Of a stretch of DNA of 57,752 bases, positions 1-7,593 are shown in pieces. The stretch covers positions 1-57,752 of the forward strand of contig CAMHMN010000006.1 in the NCBI GenBank assembly GCA_946186245.1, given 5' to 3'. Within the stretch, counting starts at the first letter, position 1; each line of letters starts with the position of its first letter. Source of the DNA: an uncultured Clostridia bacterium (GTDB lineage Bacteria; Bacillota; Clostridia; Oscillospirales; Acutalibacteraceae). Both the position numbers and the translations under genes were made by a program. The notes under the pieces were generated by a model. It did no database searches and had not been told where the DNA came from. It worked only from the letters and a program-made list of their open reading frames with translations.

Positions 1-138
1 CTATTTCATATCAATTTCGCTGTTTTGTATAGTACGGCGAATTGGGAAAGTATTAATTAATCTGCAAAAAAAAGCGACTTTACATCTCATAATTCAAAAA
101 TGCGTTTTTTGCCGAATTGCCGAGGTATAGCTCCCGTC

Positions 139-167
139 GTGACATTTTTGCAAATAGGGTGTTTAAT
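139..167 (+). promoter_or_regulatory. Promoter of first leader cassette
   Basis: GTGACA at 139-144 and TTTAAT at 162-167 are separated by 17 bp. They align with the better TTGAAG/TATAAT pair of the second cassette at 1944-1972, and the bases just downstream (AAGCATAGAACGG versus GAGCGTAGAACGA) are also conserved. Transcription would begin near 174 and run through the micro-ORF, the inverted repeat and the M23 peptidase gene. The promoter is weaker by match than the copy 2 promoter. Confidence 0.5.
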
Positions 168-228
168 AAGCATAGAACGGATCGGAGGTCATGATAAATG
201 GCAGATTCGGATTAAGGAGGGCATTTTA

Positions 229-321
229 ATGAAACAAAAACTAAGATTGAGTTATAAGAAAATGTTTAGTATAAGGCTGATGAATTATGGCTGCTCTTAT
301 ACCAGCTATGATACATTATAG
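229..321 (+). CDS. Leader micropeptide, copy 1 (30 aa)
   Basis: This is a 30-codon reading frame with an excellent ribosome binding site (AAGGAGG at 214-220, 8 nt before ATG). The peptide is basic at the N-terminus (MKQKLRLSYKK) and ends RLMNYGCSYTSYDTL, with one Cys and three Tyr in the last 11 residues. A 28-codon relative at 2032-2118 has its own ribosome binding site and the same 15 C-terminal residues. An upstream in-frame ATG at 100 would give 73 residues, but that extension is not conserved in copy 2, so the 229 start is preferred. There is no obvious signal peptide and I recognise no family. It could be a secreted signal or modified peptide, a cis-acting leader peptide, or a translated by-product of a conserved RNA. 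It lies 135 nt upstream of the first inverted-repeat arm's partner region and shares the transcript with the M23 peptidase. Confidence 0.55.
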   Translation: MKQKLRLSYKKMFSIRLMNYGCSYTSYDTL

Positions 322-327
322 GGGGTG

Positions 328-345
328 ATGAAAAAGAAAAAGTAG
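328..345 (+). other. Five-codon Met-Lys4 mini-ORF after the micropeptide
   Basis: Directly after the micropeptide stop comes a G-rich run and then ATG AAA AAG AAA AAG TAG. The same 18 bases follow copy 2 at 2125-2142. The block from 272 to 346 is base-for-base identical to 2069-2143, so conservation here may reflect RNA function rather than translation. The G-rich run sits too close to the ATG to be a good ribosome binding site. Function unknown. Confidence 0.3.
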
Positions 346-355
346 GATGGTTCGG

Positions 356-423
356 GAGTCAGTTTAGTATCTTTTAGTGTTTCAATGAATGACAATATAC
401 ACATTTAAATACTAAACTGACTC
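356..423. repeat. 15-bp perfect inverted repeat around 38 bp, copy 1
   Basis: Arm GAGTCAGTTTAGTAT (356-370) is the exact reverse complement of ATACTAAACTGACTC (409-423), and the 38-bp interior is 371-408. No T-run follows, so it is not an ordinary intrinsic terminator. It lies 54 bp upstream of the M23 peptidase start. The related element at 2153-2220 has the same arms and also a 38-bp interior, but that interior matches this one better in reverse-complement orientation (27/38) than in direct orientation (17/38). It may be an RNA hairpin, a protein-binding dyad or an invertible segment. Confidence 0.7.
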
Positions 424-477
424 AGATGAAAATTTATTTAAATTAATTGATTTTTAGAAAGGATGACCATAATTATT

Positions 478-1755
478 ATGAAAAGACATATTACGAGTAA
501 AAAATTCAAAAAATTCGTTGCCTTGCTGTCAGTAGCAGCATCACTGTTTATCACTTCGGTTTCCTCTGTCAATGCAACGCCTCATTTGACTGTTAATGCC
601 GCGAGTTCAGCTCCTTCTATTTCCTGTCAGGGGCATGTCCAGGATATCGGATGGCAAGGTGTAGTTACCAGCGGAGTTGGCATTAGCAGTACTGTTGGTA
701 CAGAAGGCAGATCACTCCGTCTGGAGGATTTGAAGCTACGCTTGAATAATGCTTCCGGTGGAATTAAAATCTCTACTCACGTTTCGTGCATTGGTTGGCT
801 CGGCTATTCCTCAGCATCATCCGGCTACTGGGCCGAATCGGGAACGACAGGGAGGTCATTGGCAATTGAAGCAGTGAAGATTGAACTTTACGGTTCGATT
901 GCTAGCTCTTATAATATAGTGTATAGAGTTCACAGTCAAAATATCGGATGGGGTAACTGGGTTCAAAATGGTGAAGAGGCTGGCACAACAGGACGTGGTC
1001 TGCGTGCGGAAGCAATTGGAATCAAGCTGGTTGCGAAAAACAACGTGACGACTACCTATTATGTGAAAACCAACGGTTCTAATCTGACGGTTCGCTCCGG
1101 TCCTTCTACCAGCTACACTTCTCTCGGTAAACTTTCTAACGGCACTGCTGTGAGTGTTTACAGTATTAGCAACGGCTGGGCTAAGATCAAGTTTGGAAGT
1201 GGAACAGGCTATGTTTCATCTGCTTACCTTACACAGACAAAATCAAATGTTGTTACCTCGTCTGGATGGCAGTGGCCGGTGGCTAATCGCCGTGTGACAC
1301 AGAGATTCGGATCTTACTCCAGTACTATGCAACAGCGTACAGGTCGTGGTTATCATTGTGGCATAGATATTGCCGACGTTAACCGTGGAACACCTGAAAT
1401 ACTTTCCGCAGCTTCTGGAACGGTTAAGTATCGCGGTTATTCGTCGGGTAACGGTAATCATATTGTGATTCAGCATAGTCTTAATGGTCAGACTGTATAT
1501 TCTCTCTATAGCCATTTGTCTAATTTTAATGGATGTCCTGCTGTCGGTGCGGCAGTTTCCAAGGGGCAGAAGATAGGCACAATGGGAAATACAGGTAACA
1601 GTTCAGGAACACATCTTCATTTTGGTATCTTTACAGGAACATATTCCTCAGATCCCGTAGGTTATACGACTAGCCCAAGTAATAATAAGAGCACTTATAA
1701 CGGAAGGACATTTTATAATCCTGAATACGTTATAGCTAACAACCGTCTTCCGTAA
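478..1755 (+). CDS. Secreted M23 peptidase with ChW and SH3 domains
   Basis: This is a secreted murein endopeptidase, expected to cut peptide cross-links in the wall. The start at 478 (MKRHITSKKF) is chosen because GAAAGGATGA at 457-466 is its ribosome binding site; the in-frame ATG at 463 lies inside that site. A signal peptide covers about residues 1-40. Three clostridial hydrophobic-W (ChW) repeats follow (about 52-187, each with an IGW core and GTTGR or GTEGR), then one bacterial SH3 domain (about 191-255, LTVRSGPSTSY), then an M23 LytM-type domain. The metal ligands are visible as H293xxxD297 and H379-L-H381. The gene is more AT-rich than most of the window. It is preceded by the micropeptide/inverted-repeat leader and followed by the 1836-1875 stem-loop. 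Confidence 0.9.
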   Translation: MKRHITSKKFKKFVALLSVAASLFITSVSSVNATPHLTVNAASSAPSISCQGHVQDIGWQGVVTSGVGISSTVGTEGRSLRLEDLKLRLNNASGGIKISTHVSCIGWLGYSSASSGYWAESGTTGRSLAIEAVKIELYGSIASSYNIVYRVHSQNIGWGNWVQNGEEAGTTGRGLRAEAIGIKLVAKNNVTTTYYVKTNGSNLTVRSGPSTSYTSLGKLSNGTAVSVYSISNGWAKIKFGSGTGYVSSAYLTQTKSNVVTSSGWQWPVANRRVTQRFGSYSSTMQQRTGRGYHCGIDIADVNRGTPEILSAASGTVKYRGYSSGNGNHIVIQHSLNGQTVYSLYSHLSNFNGCPAVGAAVSKGQKIGTMGNTGNSSGTHLHFGIFTGTYSSDPVGYTTSPSNNKSTYNGRTFYNPEYVIANNRLP

Positions 1756-1827
1756 GTTAGTTTATTTGATGCAGATTAAGAATAGGAGGTGATAGAACAA
1801 TTCATAACTATTCAGACAGCTAATAAC

Positions 1828-1891
1828 TTCCGGTTTGCCATGCGGGAGAGATGTACCTCTTTCTTCCGCATGGCATTGCCGGGAACAGGCT
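1828..1891. repeat. 3' stem-loop element, copy 1
   Basis: TGCCATGCGG (1836-1845) pairs with CCGCATGGCA (1866-1875), and inside it GAGAGA pairs with TCTTTC, leaving a six-base loop. The flanks match the element at 3936-3999 almost base for base. It follows the M23 gene and directly precedes the second leader. No T-run follows, so a plain intrinsic terminator is unlikely; a processing site, a protein-binding hairpin or a recombination end are alternatives. Confidence 0.65.
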
Positions 1892-1943
1892 GCGATGTTT
1901 TATCATAGCAATTTATGCCGAATTGCCGAATCAGAGTTCCCTT

Positions 1944-1972
1944 TTGAAGTTCATTTTAGCAACCTATATAAT
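1944..1972 (+). promoter_or_regulatory. Promoter of second leader cassette
   Basis: TTGAAG (1944-1949) and a perfect TATAAT (1967-1972) are 17 bp apart. The expected start, near 1979, gives a 5' region of about 53 nt before the 28-codon micro-ORF at 2032. The position and following bases are conserved with the 139-167 promoter. Confidence 0.7.
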
Positions 1973-2031
1973 GAGCGTAGAACGAGCCGGAGCTCACATA
2001 ATGACAGGTTCGAATGAAAGAGGGAATTCTT

Positions 2032-2118
2032 ATGAAACAAAAAATGAATTATAAGAAAATATTTAGTGCAAGGCTGATGAATTATGGCTGCTCTTATACC
2101 AGCTATGATACATTATAG
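2032..2118 (+). CDS. Leader micropeptide, copy 2 (28 aa)
   Basis: This 28-codon frame has GAAAGAGGG (2016-2024) about 8 nt before ATG. It ends RLMNYGCSYTSYDTL exactly as copy 1 does, and its N-terminus is two residues shorter and partly different (MKQKMNYKKIFSA). The two copies differ by replacements (M to I, I to A) in the middle and not at all over the last 48 bases. It sits upstream of the L,D-transpeptidase-like gene on the same predicted transcript. The family is unknown; see copy 1 for alternatives. Confidence 0.55.
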   Translation: MKQKMNYKKIFSARLMNYGCSYTSYDTL

Positions 2119-2152
2119 GGGGTGATGAAAAAGAAAAAGTAGGTCGTTTCGG

Positions 2153-2220
2153 GGGTCAGTTTAGTATTTTGATGTGTATGTCATAATACGCTGAAACACA
2201 AAGAGATACTAAACTGACTC
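2153..2220. repeat. 15-bp inverted repeat around 38 bp, copy 2
   Basis: Arms 2153-2167 and 2206-2220 are the same as at 356-423, with one change (GGGTCAG for GAGTCAG). The interior 2168-2205 is again exactly 38 bp. In this orientation it contains TGTCATAAT (2179-2187), an extended -10-like motif pointing at the downstream gene, which copy 1 lacks. No T-run follows. Confidence 0.7.
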
Positions 2221-2268
2221 GAAGGTAAATGAATTTAGGCAAAATATTTTGAAAGGATGAATTTGCAA

Positions 2269-3888
2269 ATGAAAAAGATCAACAAAACGACAGTGTTTAT
2301 TATGACATTGATATTGAGCCTGCTTGTCATTCCTATTGCAGGCCAGAAAGTGTACGCCGCGGGCGGTAATATTTCCTCTCTGCCCGTTTCTATCAAAGCC
2401 TATCCCGTCAGTACAGCCAATAATACCCCTGCTTTTGCCAACAAGGGCGATGGCAACAAGAGCGGTACGATTTATGCGGCTGATCTTTGCACGATAACCC
2501 GGATTGACGGCGATGGGTGGTTGATTGTGAATTATCCCACAAGCAACAACCGTACCCGCACGCTCTTTGTCAAAGCGAGGGATTTCTTCTGCGCCACCTC
2601 GTTTCAGGAGGCTTCGATCAGCAAGTACGCCACGGCGTACAGGCGCTCTTCAGGATCTGAGAGCATCGGTTCCGTCGATTCCGCCGACAATCTGGTGTAT
2701 GTGATTGGCTCGCCCCAGAATAACCGTTCCCAGATTGTCTATAAGGTGACAAATTCCAACTACTACAAGATGGGATGGGTAAGAACAGATGCCATCCGCT
2801 TTCAGTCCACTTCTTACAATCCCCAGGGGTGCTTTGACAGCGTTGTGTCCAATGCCGCCAACCAGATTACCGTGCGTGGCTGGGCGTTCGACAAGGACAA
2901 TACTTCCAAGGCTATTGACGTGCATGTATATGTGGGAGGTCCTGCGGGTTCGGGCTACGGTGTGAGCCTCACAGCGAACACTTCACGCCCCGACGTGCAC
3001 AAGGTTTTCGGTTGCGGCAATAACCATGGTTTCGACCGCACTTATTCGCTGCCGGCGAAGTACGCCGGAACGACCCAGACAGTCTATGTTTATGCCATCA
3101 ACATCGGCGGCGGCTCCAATCAGCTGATTGGTACCAAAACCGTTACAATCAAGGGTAAAGCGGTGAGCGACAACAATTTTATCAAGGAAGACAATCTCAA
3201 GACAGCTGCCGCAAATTACGGCATTGATACGAACAGCAATGCCTATGAGGCGCTGAAACTGATCAACACCAAGTATGCAAGCCAGTTGTCCGCTGCTCAG
3301 AAGCAAGGTACGATCGTGCTGATGTTTGAAGGCGTCGGAACCAGCAGCAGTCCCTCCAAGCGGGAAAATGCCATGTGCGTCGTGGTGAAGAACGGAACCA
3401 TTGTTTATATCAACCGTTCCTCTTCCAGCCTCCCGGACTACCCCTTCACACCGTCCAAAAACGGAGGAACGCCCATGCCGACCCTTAAGTCGGGAACCTA
3501 TACCTTTACCACGGTCAATCACCGTCAGCAGTATGCGGCTCTTAATGTCAGCGGTGCCAGCGTAGTGAGATTCCGCTCATCTAACAGCTGGTACAGTGAT
3601 ACGTCTCCCGCCATCAATATTCACAGAAAGAGTTCCGATAGTATTGCGGGTGCCAACCAGAGCTGGGTCAATAGTGCTGGTTGCCAGCTTGTCGGAAGAA
3701 CAGGTACCGACAAATCTTCGGATTATGCGAAATTTATCCAAAGTGTCGGTATTGTCAACGCTAATGCAGCCGGTAATGTTGGATATACCTATTCGGTGAC
3801 AGGAATTTACATTGTGGATCGTTCCTATGCGTATCAGTATATGCGTAACATCGGTTATTCCGACGCCGCCATTCGTGCCATCGGATAA
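2269..3888 (+). CDS. Secreted L,D-transpeptidase-like wall protein
   Basis: This is a secreted protein of about 539 residues. The start at 2269 (MKKINKTT) is preferred because GAAAGGATG just before it is the ribosome binding site; the in-frame ATG at 2257 overlaps that site. The signal peptide ends near AGQKVYA. An SH3-like region (about 30-165) is followed by a beta-sandwich-like domain of the GWAFD type (about 180-285). The C-terminal domain carries H452 (NIHRKSS) and, 20 residues later, NSAGC with Cys472. That spacing and the GC context resemble the His...(S)xGC active site of YkuD-type L,D-transpeptidases, but the usual SHGC reads SAGC here. The likely role is peptidoglycan cross-linking or remodelling. 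The family call is an inference from this motif alone. The protein is unrelated in sequence to the M23 protein that shares its type of leader. Confidence 0.65.
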   Translation: MKKINKTTVFIMTLILSLLVIPIAGQKVYAAGGNISSLPVSIKAYPVSTANNTPAFANKGDGNKSGTIYAADLCTITRIDGDGWLIVNYPTSNNRTRTLFVKARDFFCATSFQEASISKYATAYRRSSGSESIGSVDSADNLVYVIGSPQNNRSQIVYKVTNSNYYKMGWVRTDAIRFQSTSYNPQGCFDSVVSNAANQITVRGWAFDKDNTSKAIDVHVYVGGPAGSGYGVSLTANTSRPDVHKVFGCGNNHGFDRTYSLPAKYAGTTQTVYVYAINIGGGSNQLIGTKTVTIKGKAVSDNNFIKEDNLKTAAANYGIDTNSNAYEALKLINTKYASQLSAAQKQGTIVLMFEGVGTSSSPSKRENAMCVVVKNGTIVYINRSSSSLPDYPFTPSKNGGTPMPTLKSGTYTFTTVNHRQQYAALNVSGASVVRFRSSNSWYSDTSPAINIHRKSSDSIAGANQSWVNSAGCQLVGRTGTDKSSDYAKFIQSVGIVNANAAGNVGYTYSVTGIYIVDRSYAYQYMRNIGYSDAAIRAIG

Positions 3889-3935
3889 TCCGAAGATGGT
3901 GACATCCGGCAGGAATTTTCTATAAGCCTTAAAAA

Positions 3936-3999
3936 CAGCGGTTTGCCATGCGGGAGAGACGTGCTTCTTTCTTCCGCATGGCATTGCTGGGAATAGGCG
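3936..3999. repeat. 3' stem-loop element, copy 2
   Basis: TGCCATGCGG (3944-3953) and CCGCATGGCA (3974-3983) form the same hairpin as at 1836-1875, with the same 20-base spacing and differences mainly in the terminal loop (TGTACC versus CGTGCT). It lies 55 bp after the L,D-transpeptidase-like gene and upstream of the 1156-residue gene's promoter. Confidence 0.65.
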
Positions 4000-4020
4000 A
4001 GCATGAATTATGATAACCTG

Positions 4021-4049
4021 TTGATTTACACGGAAATGTATGATACAAT
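4021..4049 (+). promoter_or_regulatory. Promoter of the large orphan gene
   Basis: TTGATT (4021-4026) and TACAAT (4044-4049) are spaced by 17 bp and lie 33 bp upstream of the ATG at 4083. No micropeptide leader or 15-bp inverted repeat is present here, unlike in the two upstream units. Confidence 0.6.
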
Positions 4050-4082
4050 ATGGTTAATTCGTTTTCAAAAGGAGTGAATTTT

Positions 4083-7000
4083 ATGACAATAAGACAGTAT
4101 CTTGAAGGACTGACGCTTTTGAATCCTTCCTTGACTAATAAAGAGTGCCTTGCACTGCTAGAGCCGGTCAAGAGAAACGGTGCCATTACGAAACGATTGA
4201 AAAACTGGTTGGACGATCATGGGATCAGCGCAGTGATAAACGTTTCGAATAAATCAGACATCGAAGCTCTGGCTTGGTACTGGCATAAGGTCTTCCGTGG
4301 CACCGAGGAAGAAAACAGAGTTATGGACTACTGGATGCGGGTCAACAGTATAGATATTCTTTTAATGGAGCAGGAAAGGCTTTTTGAAGAATATCTGAAT
4401 AAACAATTTCTTCAACCTAAATACAGAAAAGAATGTGTCAATGCGATGTCCGCCGGTGGATCACTGACCGGAAAATTACAAGAGAAACATCTTCTTGCCA
4501 CCGGTGAATCACTTCTGATGGCGAAAATAGAAACCGTTCAGAAAGTAGCGGATGGGTTGGTCAATGGCGAACTGAATGACCTGCGCTCTGATTTGAAAAG
4601 TATGCTGAATCATTTCCTGAAATGGAAAGGTGTGACAGAGCATACCGTTGTTGCGCGGGAACGTGTGACGGAGACAGGGGTTTCTGTTCCGTCTCACGGC
4701 GTGCGCTTTCTCCGTGTGCTGCAATTATACAAATCCGGCTTGGATCAAAGTGCTTTAGAGGCCTATGATCATCTGATTAAAGCTTTGAGTAACGGAATAT
4801 TTCGCTACGAAGGAAAATCAAGCATTCACACGGAGCGTGCAAGTGAATTTAAATCGTTTCACAGGTGCGCACTGGAGGAATGGCAGAACCATCCGGACGG
4901 GGTCAAAAAAAGATTCCTGAAGTATATCACAGACGAGCAGCTGCAAAAGGTCTGTCTGAAAACCGCCGAGAGGCTATTCGGCGATCATGGCGAAAAGTGG
5001 CCGAATGTTCTGCAATATATGAGCGATCATGCCATTGCCTATGAAAACACGATAGCCGCGGCGGCGGAAGAACTGTATGTGAAGGCTATGGAGGAAGAAC
5101 CGAATGCCGATACGCTGGCAGAAGTCTATCTGAAATTGGTCTGCCGCATATTAAACGACTGCTATGAGGAAAATCCAGACGTCAATCCAGGGATTCCGGC
5201 AGGGGCGACGCTGCGCGATCCCGCTTTCTGGAAAGGCAATCTTCTTTCCGACTGGCTCCGCAGCACCAGACCAGATGAAACAACGACGGCTCTCTTGACT
5301 GATATTCCCGTTCCCGATGACAACGAAGCGTTCGACTGCCTGCTTGCAACCGTGTTTCATGCGTCACTGTATTATGCCGATGCCTGTATGGGACGTGAGG
5401 AAGAAGATTGCGGCAAGGTATTATGGTTTCCCATTGAGCCGGAAGCAACGCGTGAGAACGCAGAAAAAGCCTACGATTATCTTCATACAGCTCTGAATGA
5501 TCTGAATCGTTGCCCGACGCAGTGTGAAAGAGCGCTTTCCGGATGTAAATCGGAATGGTATGAGCCGGTGCGCGGTTCCATGTTGCTCGGCAAACCGCAA
5601 TGTGAACTGTCCGTCGTGCTGCTGCTGCGAATGGCGGCACTGCATCAGATGCAGGCGTCCTGTCCGGAGGAGAATCCCGAAAAGAAGGGCGTCCACCTGA
5701 TGAATGCAAAAAAGTATCTCCACGAATGCGAAACCATTTTGCACCACCGACAGGATGACTATCAGATTTCCGCAGAGATAGCCGAAAACATATGTGACAA
5801 ACGTTGCACAATGGTTTGCATGCCCCTGCTTCTGTGGGTCTACCTGCAAATAGCAAAGGCGGAATACACGCTGTCACTCGTGGAAGACAACGAAATCTGG
5901 ACAGAAGACATCGTCGAACTGTATATCGAGCCGGTACACCGGCATATGGCAAGCGCAAAAAAGCTGATAGACGCCATAAAATCAGAGGAAGCAAAAAAAT
6001 ATATCGACCCCTCCACATTTGCTTCACTGGAAAAGGCATGGCTTGATCAATGCGAAGAATACACGCTGACTTTTTTTGATGCAGACAACGCTATCCCCTC
6101 ACGCATGAAGCTGTTCAACGAGGACGGTGAACAGCTATACCGTGAAGAATATGAGCTATGGCGTGAAGCGTTCCCATTTTCTTCTGAAACGGTGCGACGT
6201 TTTCCCACCTTCCGGAGGCGTACCGATGATGAAGCAGTGGAATCTGCCGATACCTTTGAAGCAGTCTATATGAGTACACTCGACAGTGTAGCTGGTAAGA
6301 GTGACAATCATCAGGAAAACATGGAGCTTTCCCTTTTCCGTCAGATTGCCAACGGAAAAACGATTTTGCTCCAATTCAACCAGATTGTAGACAACAAAGC
6401 GATGCACCATCTGATGTATGTTCCGGGATTTCGCTGGCTGTGTCGCCGCGGCATTATCGCGCTTTCGTGCTACGGAGAAGTCAGCAGTCCCCGCACCTAT
6501 CTGATGAACAATCTCAGGAATCCCGGCTTCCTGTTCAGCAGTTCCAAATGGTATGCGCTCGATGAGGCGACAGAAGCATTTCTCAAGAATTTACCCAGTA
6601 CTTGTCGCGGTCAAATGCTCACCTGTCTGCAAAACAATCATTTCGACCCATCCCTGTTCGCACCGGAACAGCGCACGGAAATGAAATATCAGTTTGAAGC
6701 CTATCAAAAACAATTCTATAGCACCTGCCGCGGTCAAATGCTTACCTGTCTGGAAAACAACCATTTCACCCCGTCCCTGTTTGCACTGGAACAGCGCGAA
6801 GAGATGGAATTCCTGTTTGACGCTTATCTCATGATGTTTGATTGTTTCCAGCCTTCGGACATTCGGCGTTTCCATCAGAACCCGAAATACCGGTGGCCGT
6901 ACACATCTTCCTTAGGTCGCGCGGTACCGCTGAATGAAGTACTGGCTCAGCGTGTGTCACTGATCAGTCAGAAGCCCACAACGCGACAGGAACTACGGGA

Positions 7001-7553
7001 AGCACTTTCCCACTATACGACCAGATGGGGAAACAAGAACAAGCGTTCCGACTATGACACTTTGATAGACATAGAAATGGAAAAGGCAAAGTCGCAAGAA
7101 GAAAAAGATCTGCTTGAAAAATTCCGAAAGGTCGTTTACCAAGCTTATTTTATTTCCAACGGCAGAAGATCCTCTGACGCAGTACTGCTTACAGACGACG
7201 ATCCTGAGCTTGTCGTACCGGAAACCGGTATTTTGATGGACAGTCGAAGCAGTACTTCTGTCAAACTGGTATTAGACACGGTAAGCTATTCCAGCGAGCA
7301 TCCCAATGCAAACTGGACAGACTTAGGCGAAGTTGCCATGGAATGCCGCAGAATAGAACAGAGCTTCGCTAACGCTACAAAGGAAATCATCGCCAAGAAG
7401 AAACACGAATATACCGGTTTCGACTACACCGTTAAAAAAGATGAAGTCATTGTGCAGGAGATAACTCCCTCCACATCACAGCATATCTGCAAAACCATTC
7501 GCCTCGCAGGCGAAGGCGATTCTCCCACAGAAACGACAGAATTAATTAAATAA
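4083..7553 (+). CDS. Large protein of unknown family (1156 aa)
   Basis: I do not recognise this family. The start at 4083 (MTIRQYLEGL) is supported by AAAAGGAG about 8 nt upstream; the in-frame ATG at 4050 overlaps the promoter. There is no signal peptide and no membrane segment, so it is probably cytoplasmic. It is mostly helical and charged, with many Leu/Glu-rich stretches such as those seen in helical-repeat proteins. A more ordered block around residues 755-835 contains LLQFNQIVDN and PGFRWLCRRGIIALSCYG. Residues 839-879 and 880-920 are a tandem duplication, each starting STCRGQMLTCL. The Nudix gene follows 40 bp later and is probably co-transcribed. Possible roles include signalling or defence, but nothing visible decides it. 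Confidence 0.85.
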   Translation: MTIRQYLEGLTLLNPSLTNKECLALLEPVKRNGAITKRLKNWLDDHGISAVINVSNKSDIEALAWYWHKVFRGTEEENRVMDYWMRVNSIDILLMEQERLFEEYLNKQFLQPKYRKECVNAMSAGGSLTGKLQEKHLLATGESLLMAKIETVQKVADGLVNGELNDLRSDLKSMLNHFLKWKGVTEHTVVARERVTETGVSVPSHGVRFLRVLQLYKSGLDQSALEAYDHLIKALSNGIFRYEGKSSIHTERASEFKSFHRCALEEWQNHPDGVKKRFLKYITDEQLQKVCLKTAERLFGDHGEKWPNVLQYMSDHAIAYENTIAAAAEELYVKAMEEEPNADTLAEVYLKLVCRILNDCYEENPDVNPGIPAGATLRDPAFWKGNLLSDWLRSTRPDETTTALLTDIPVPDDNEAFDCLLATVFHASLYYADACMGREEEDCGKVLWFPIEPEATRENAEKAYDYLHTALNDLNRCPTQCERALSGCKSEWYEPVRGSMLLGKPQCELSVVLLLRMAALHQMQASCPEENPEKKGVHLMNAKKYLHECETILHHRQDDYQISAEIAENICDKRCTMVCMPLLLWVYLQIAKAEYTLSLVEDNEIWTEDIVELYIEPVHRHMASAKKLIDAIKSEEAKKYIDPSTFASLEKAWLDQCEEYTLTFFDADNAIPSRMKLFNEDGEQLYREEYELWREAFPFSSETVRRFPTFRRRTDDEAVESADTFEAVYMSTLDSVAGKSDNHQENMELSLFRQIANGKTILLQFNQIVDNKAMHHLMYVPGFRWLCRRGIIALSCYGEVSSPRTYLMNNLRNPGFLFSSSKWYALDEATEAFLKNLPSTCRGQMLTCLQNNHFDPSLFAPEQRTEMKYQFEAYQKQFYSTCRGQMLTCLENNHFTPSLFALEQREEMEFLFDAYLMMFDCFQPSDIRRFHQNPKYRWPYTSSLGRAVPLNEVLAQRVSLISQKPTTRQELREALSHYTTRWGNKNKRSDYDTLIDIEMEKAKSQEEKDLLEKFRKVVYQAYFISNGRRSSDAVLLTDDDPELVVPETGILMDSRSSTSVKLVLDTVSYSSEHPNANWTDLGEVAMECRRIEQSFANATKEIIAKKKHEYTGFDYTVKKDEVIVQEITPSTSQHICKTIRLAGEGDSPTETTELIK
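6597..6842 (+). repeat. Tandem 123-bp in-frame repeat inside the orphan gene
   Basis: Unit 1 is 6597-6719 and unit 2 is 6720-6842, 41 codons each with no spacer. Both encode STCRGQMLTCL followed by xNNHFxPSLFAxEQR. The ends of the units have diverged in sequence, so the duplication is not brand new. Confidence 0.85.
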
Positions 7554-7593
7554 TCCGGCAATGCAACGCCGGAAAAAAACGGAGGTTATCCAC

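Noticed and set aside
100-321. 73-residue reading frame containing the first micropeptide
   Set aside because: The upstream 43 codons lack a ribosome binding site, overlap the promoter and are not conserved in the second copy; the 229 start is favoured.
2983-3522. 179-residue frame on the minus strand
   Set aside because: It lies fully inside the L,D-transpeptidase-like gene on the other strand, with no ribosome binding site and no recognisable domain.
5182-6039. 285-residue frame on the minus strand
   Set aside because: It is antisense to the large orphan gene, has an unlikely Arg/Pro/Cys-rich composition and no ribosome binding site.
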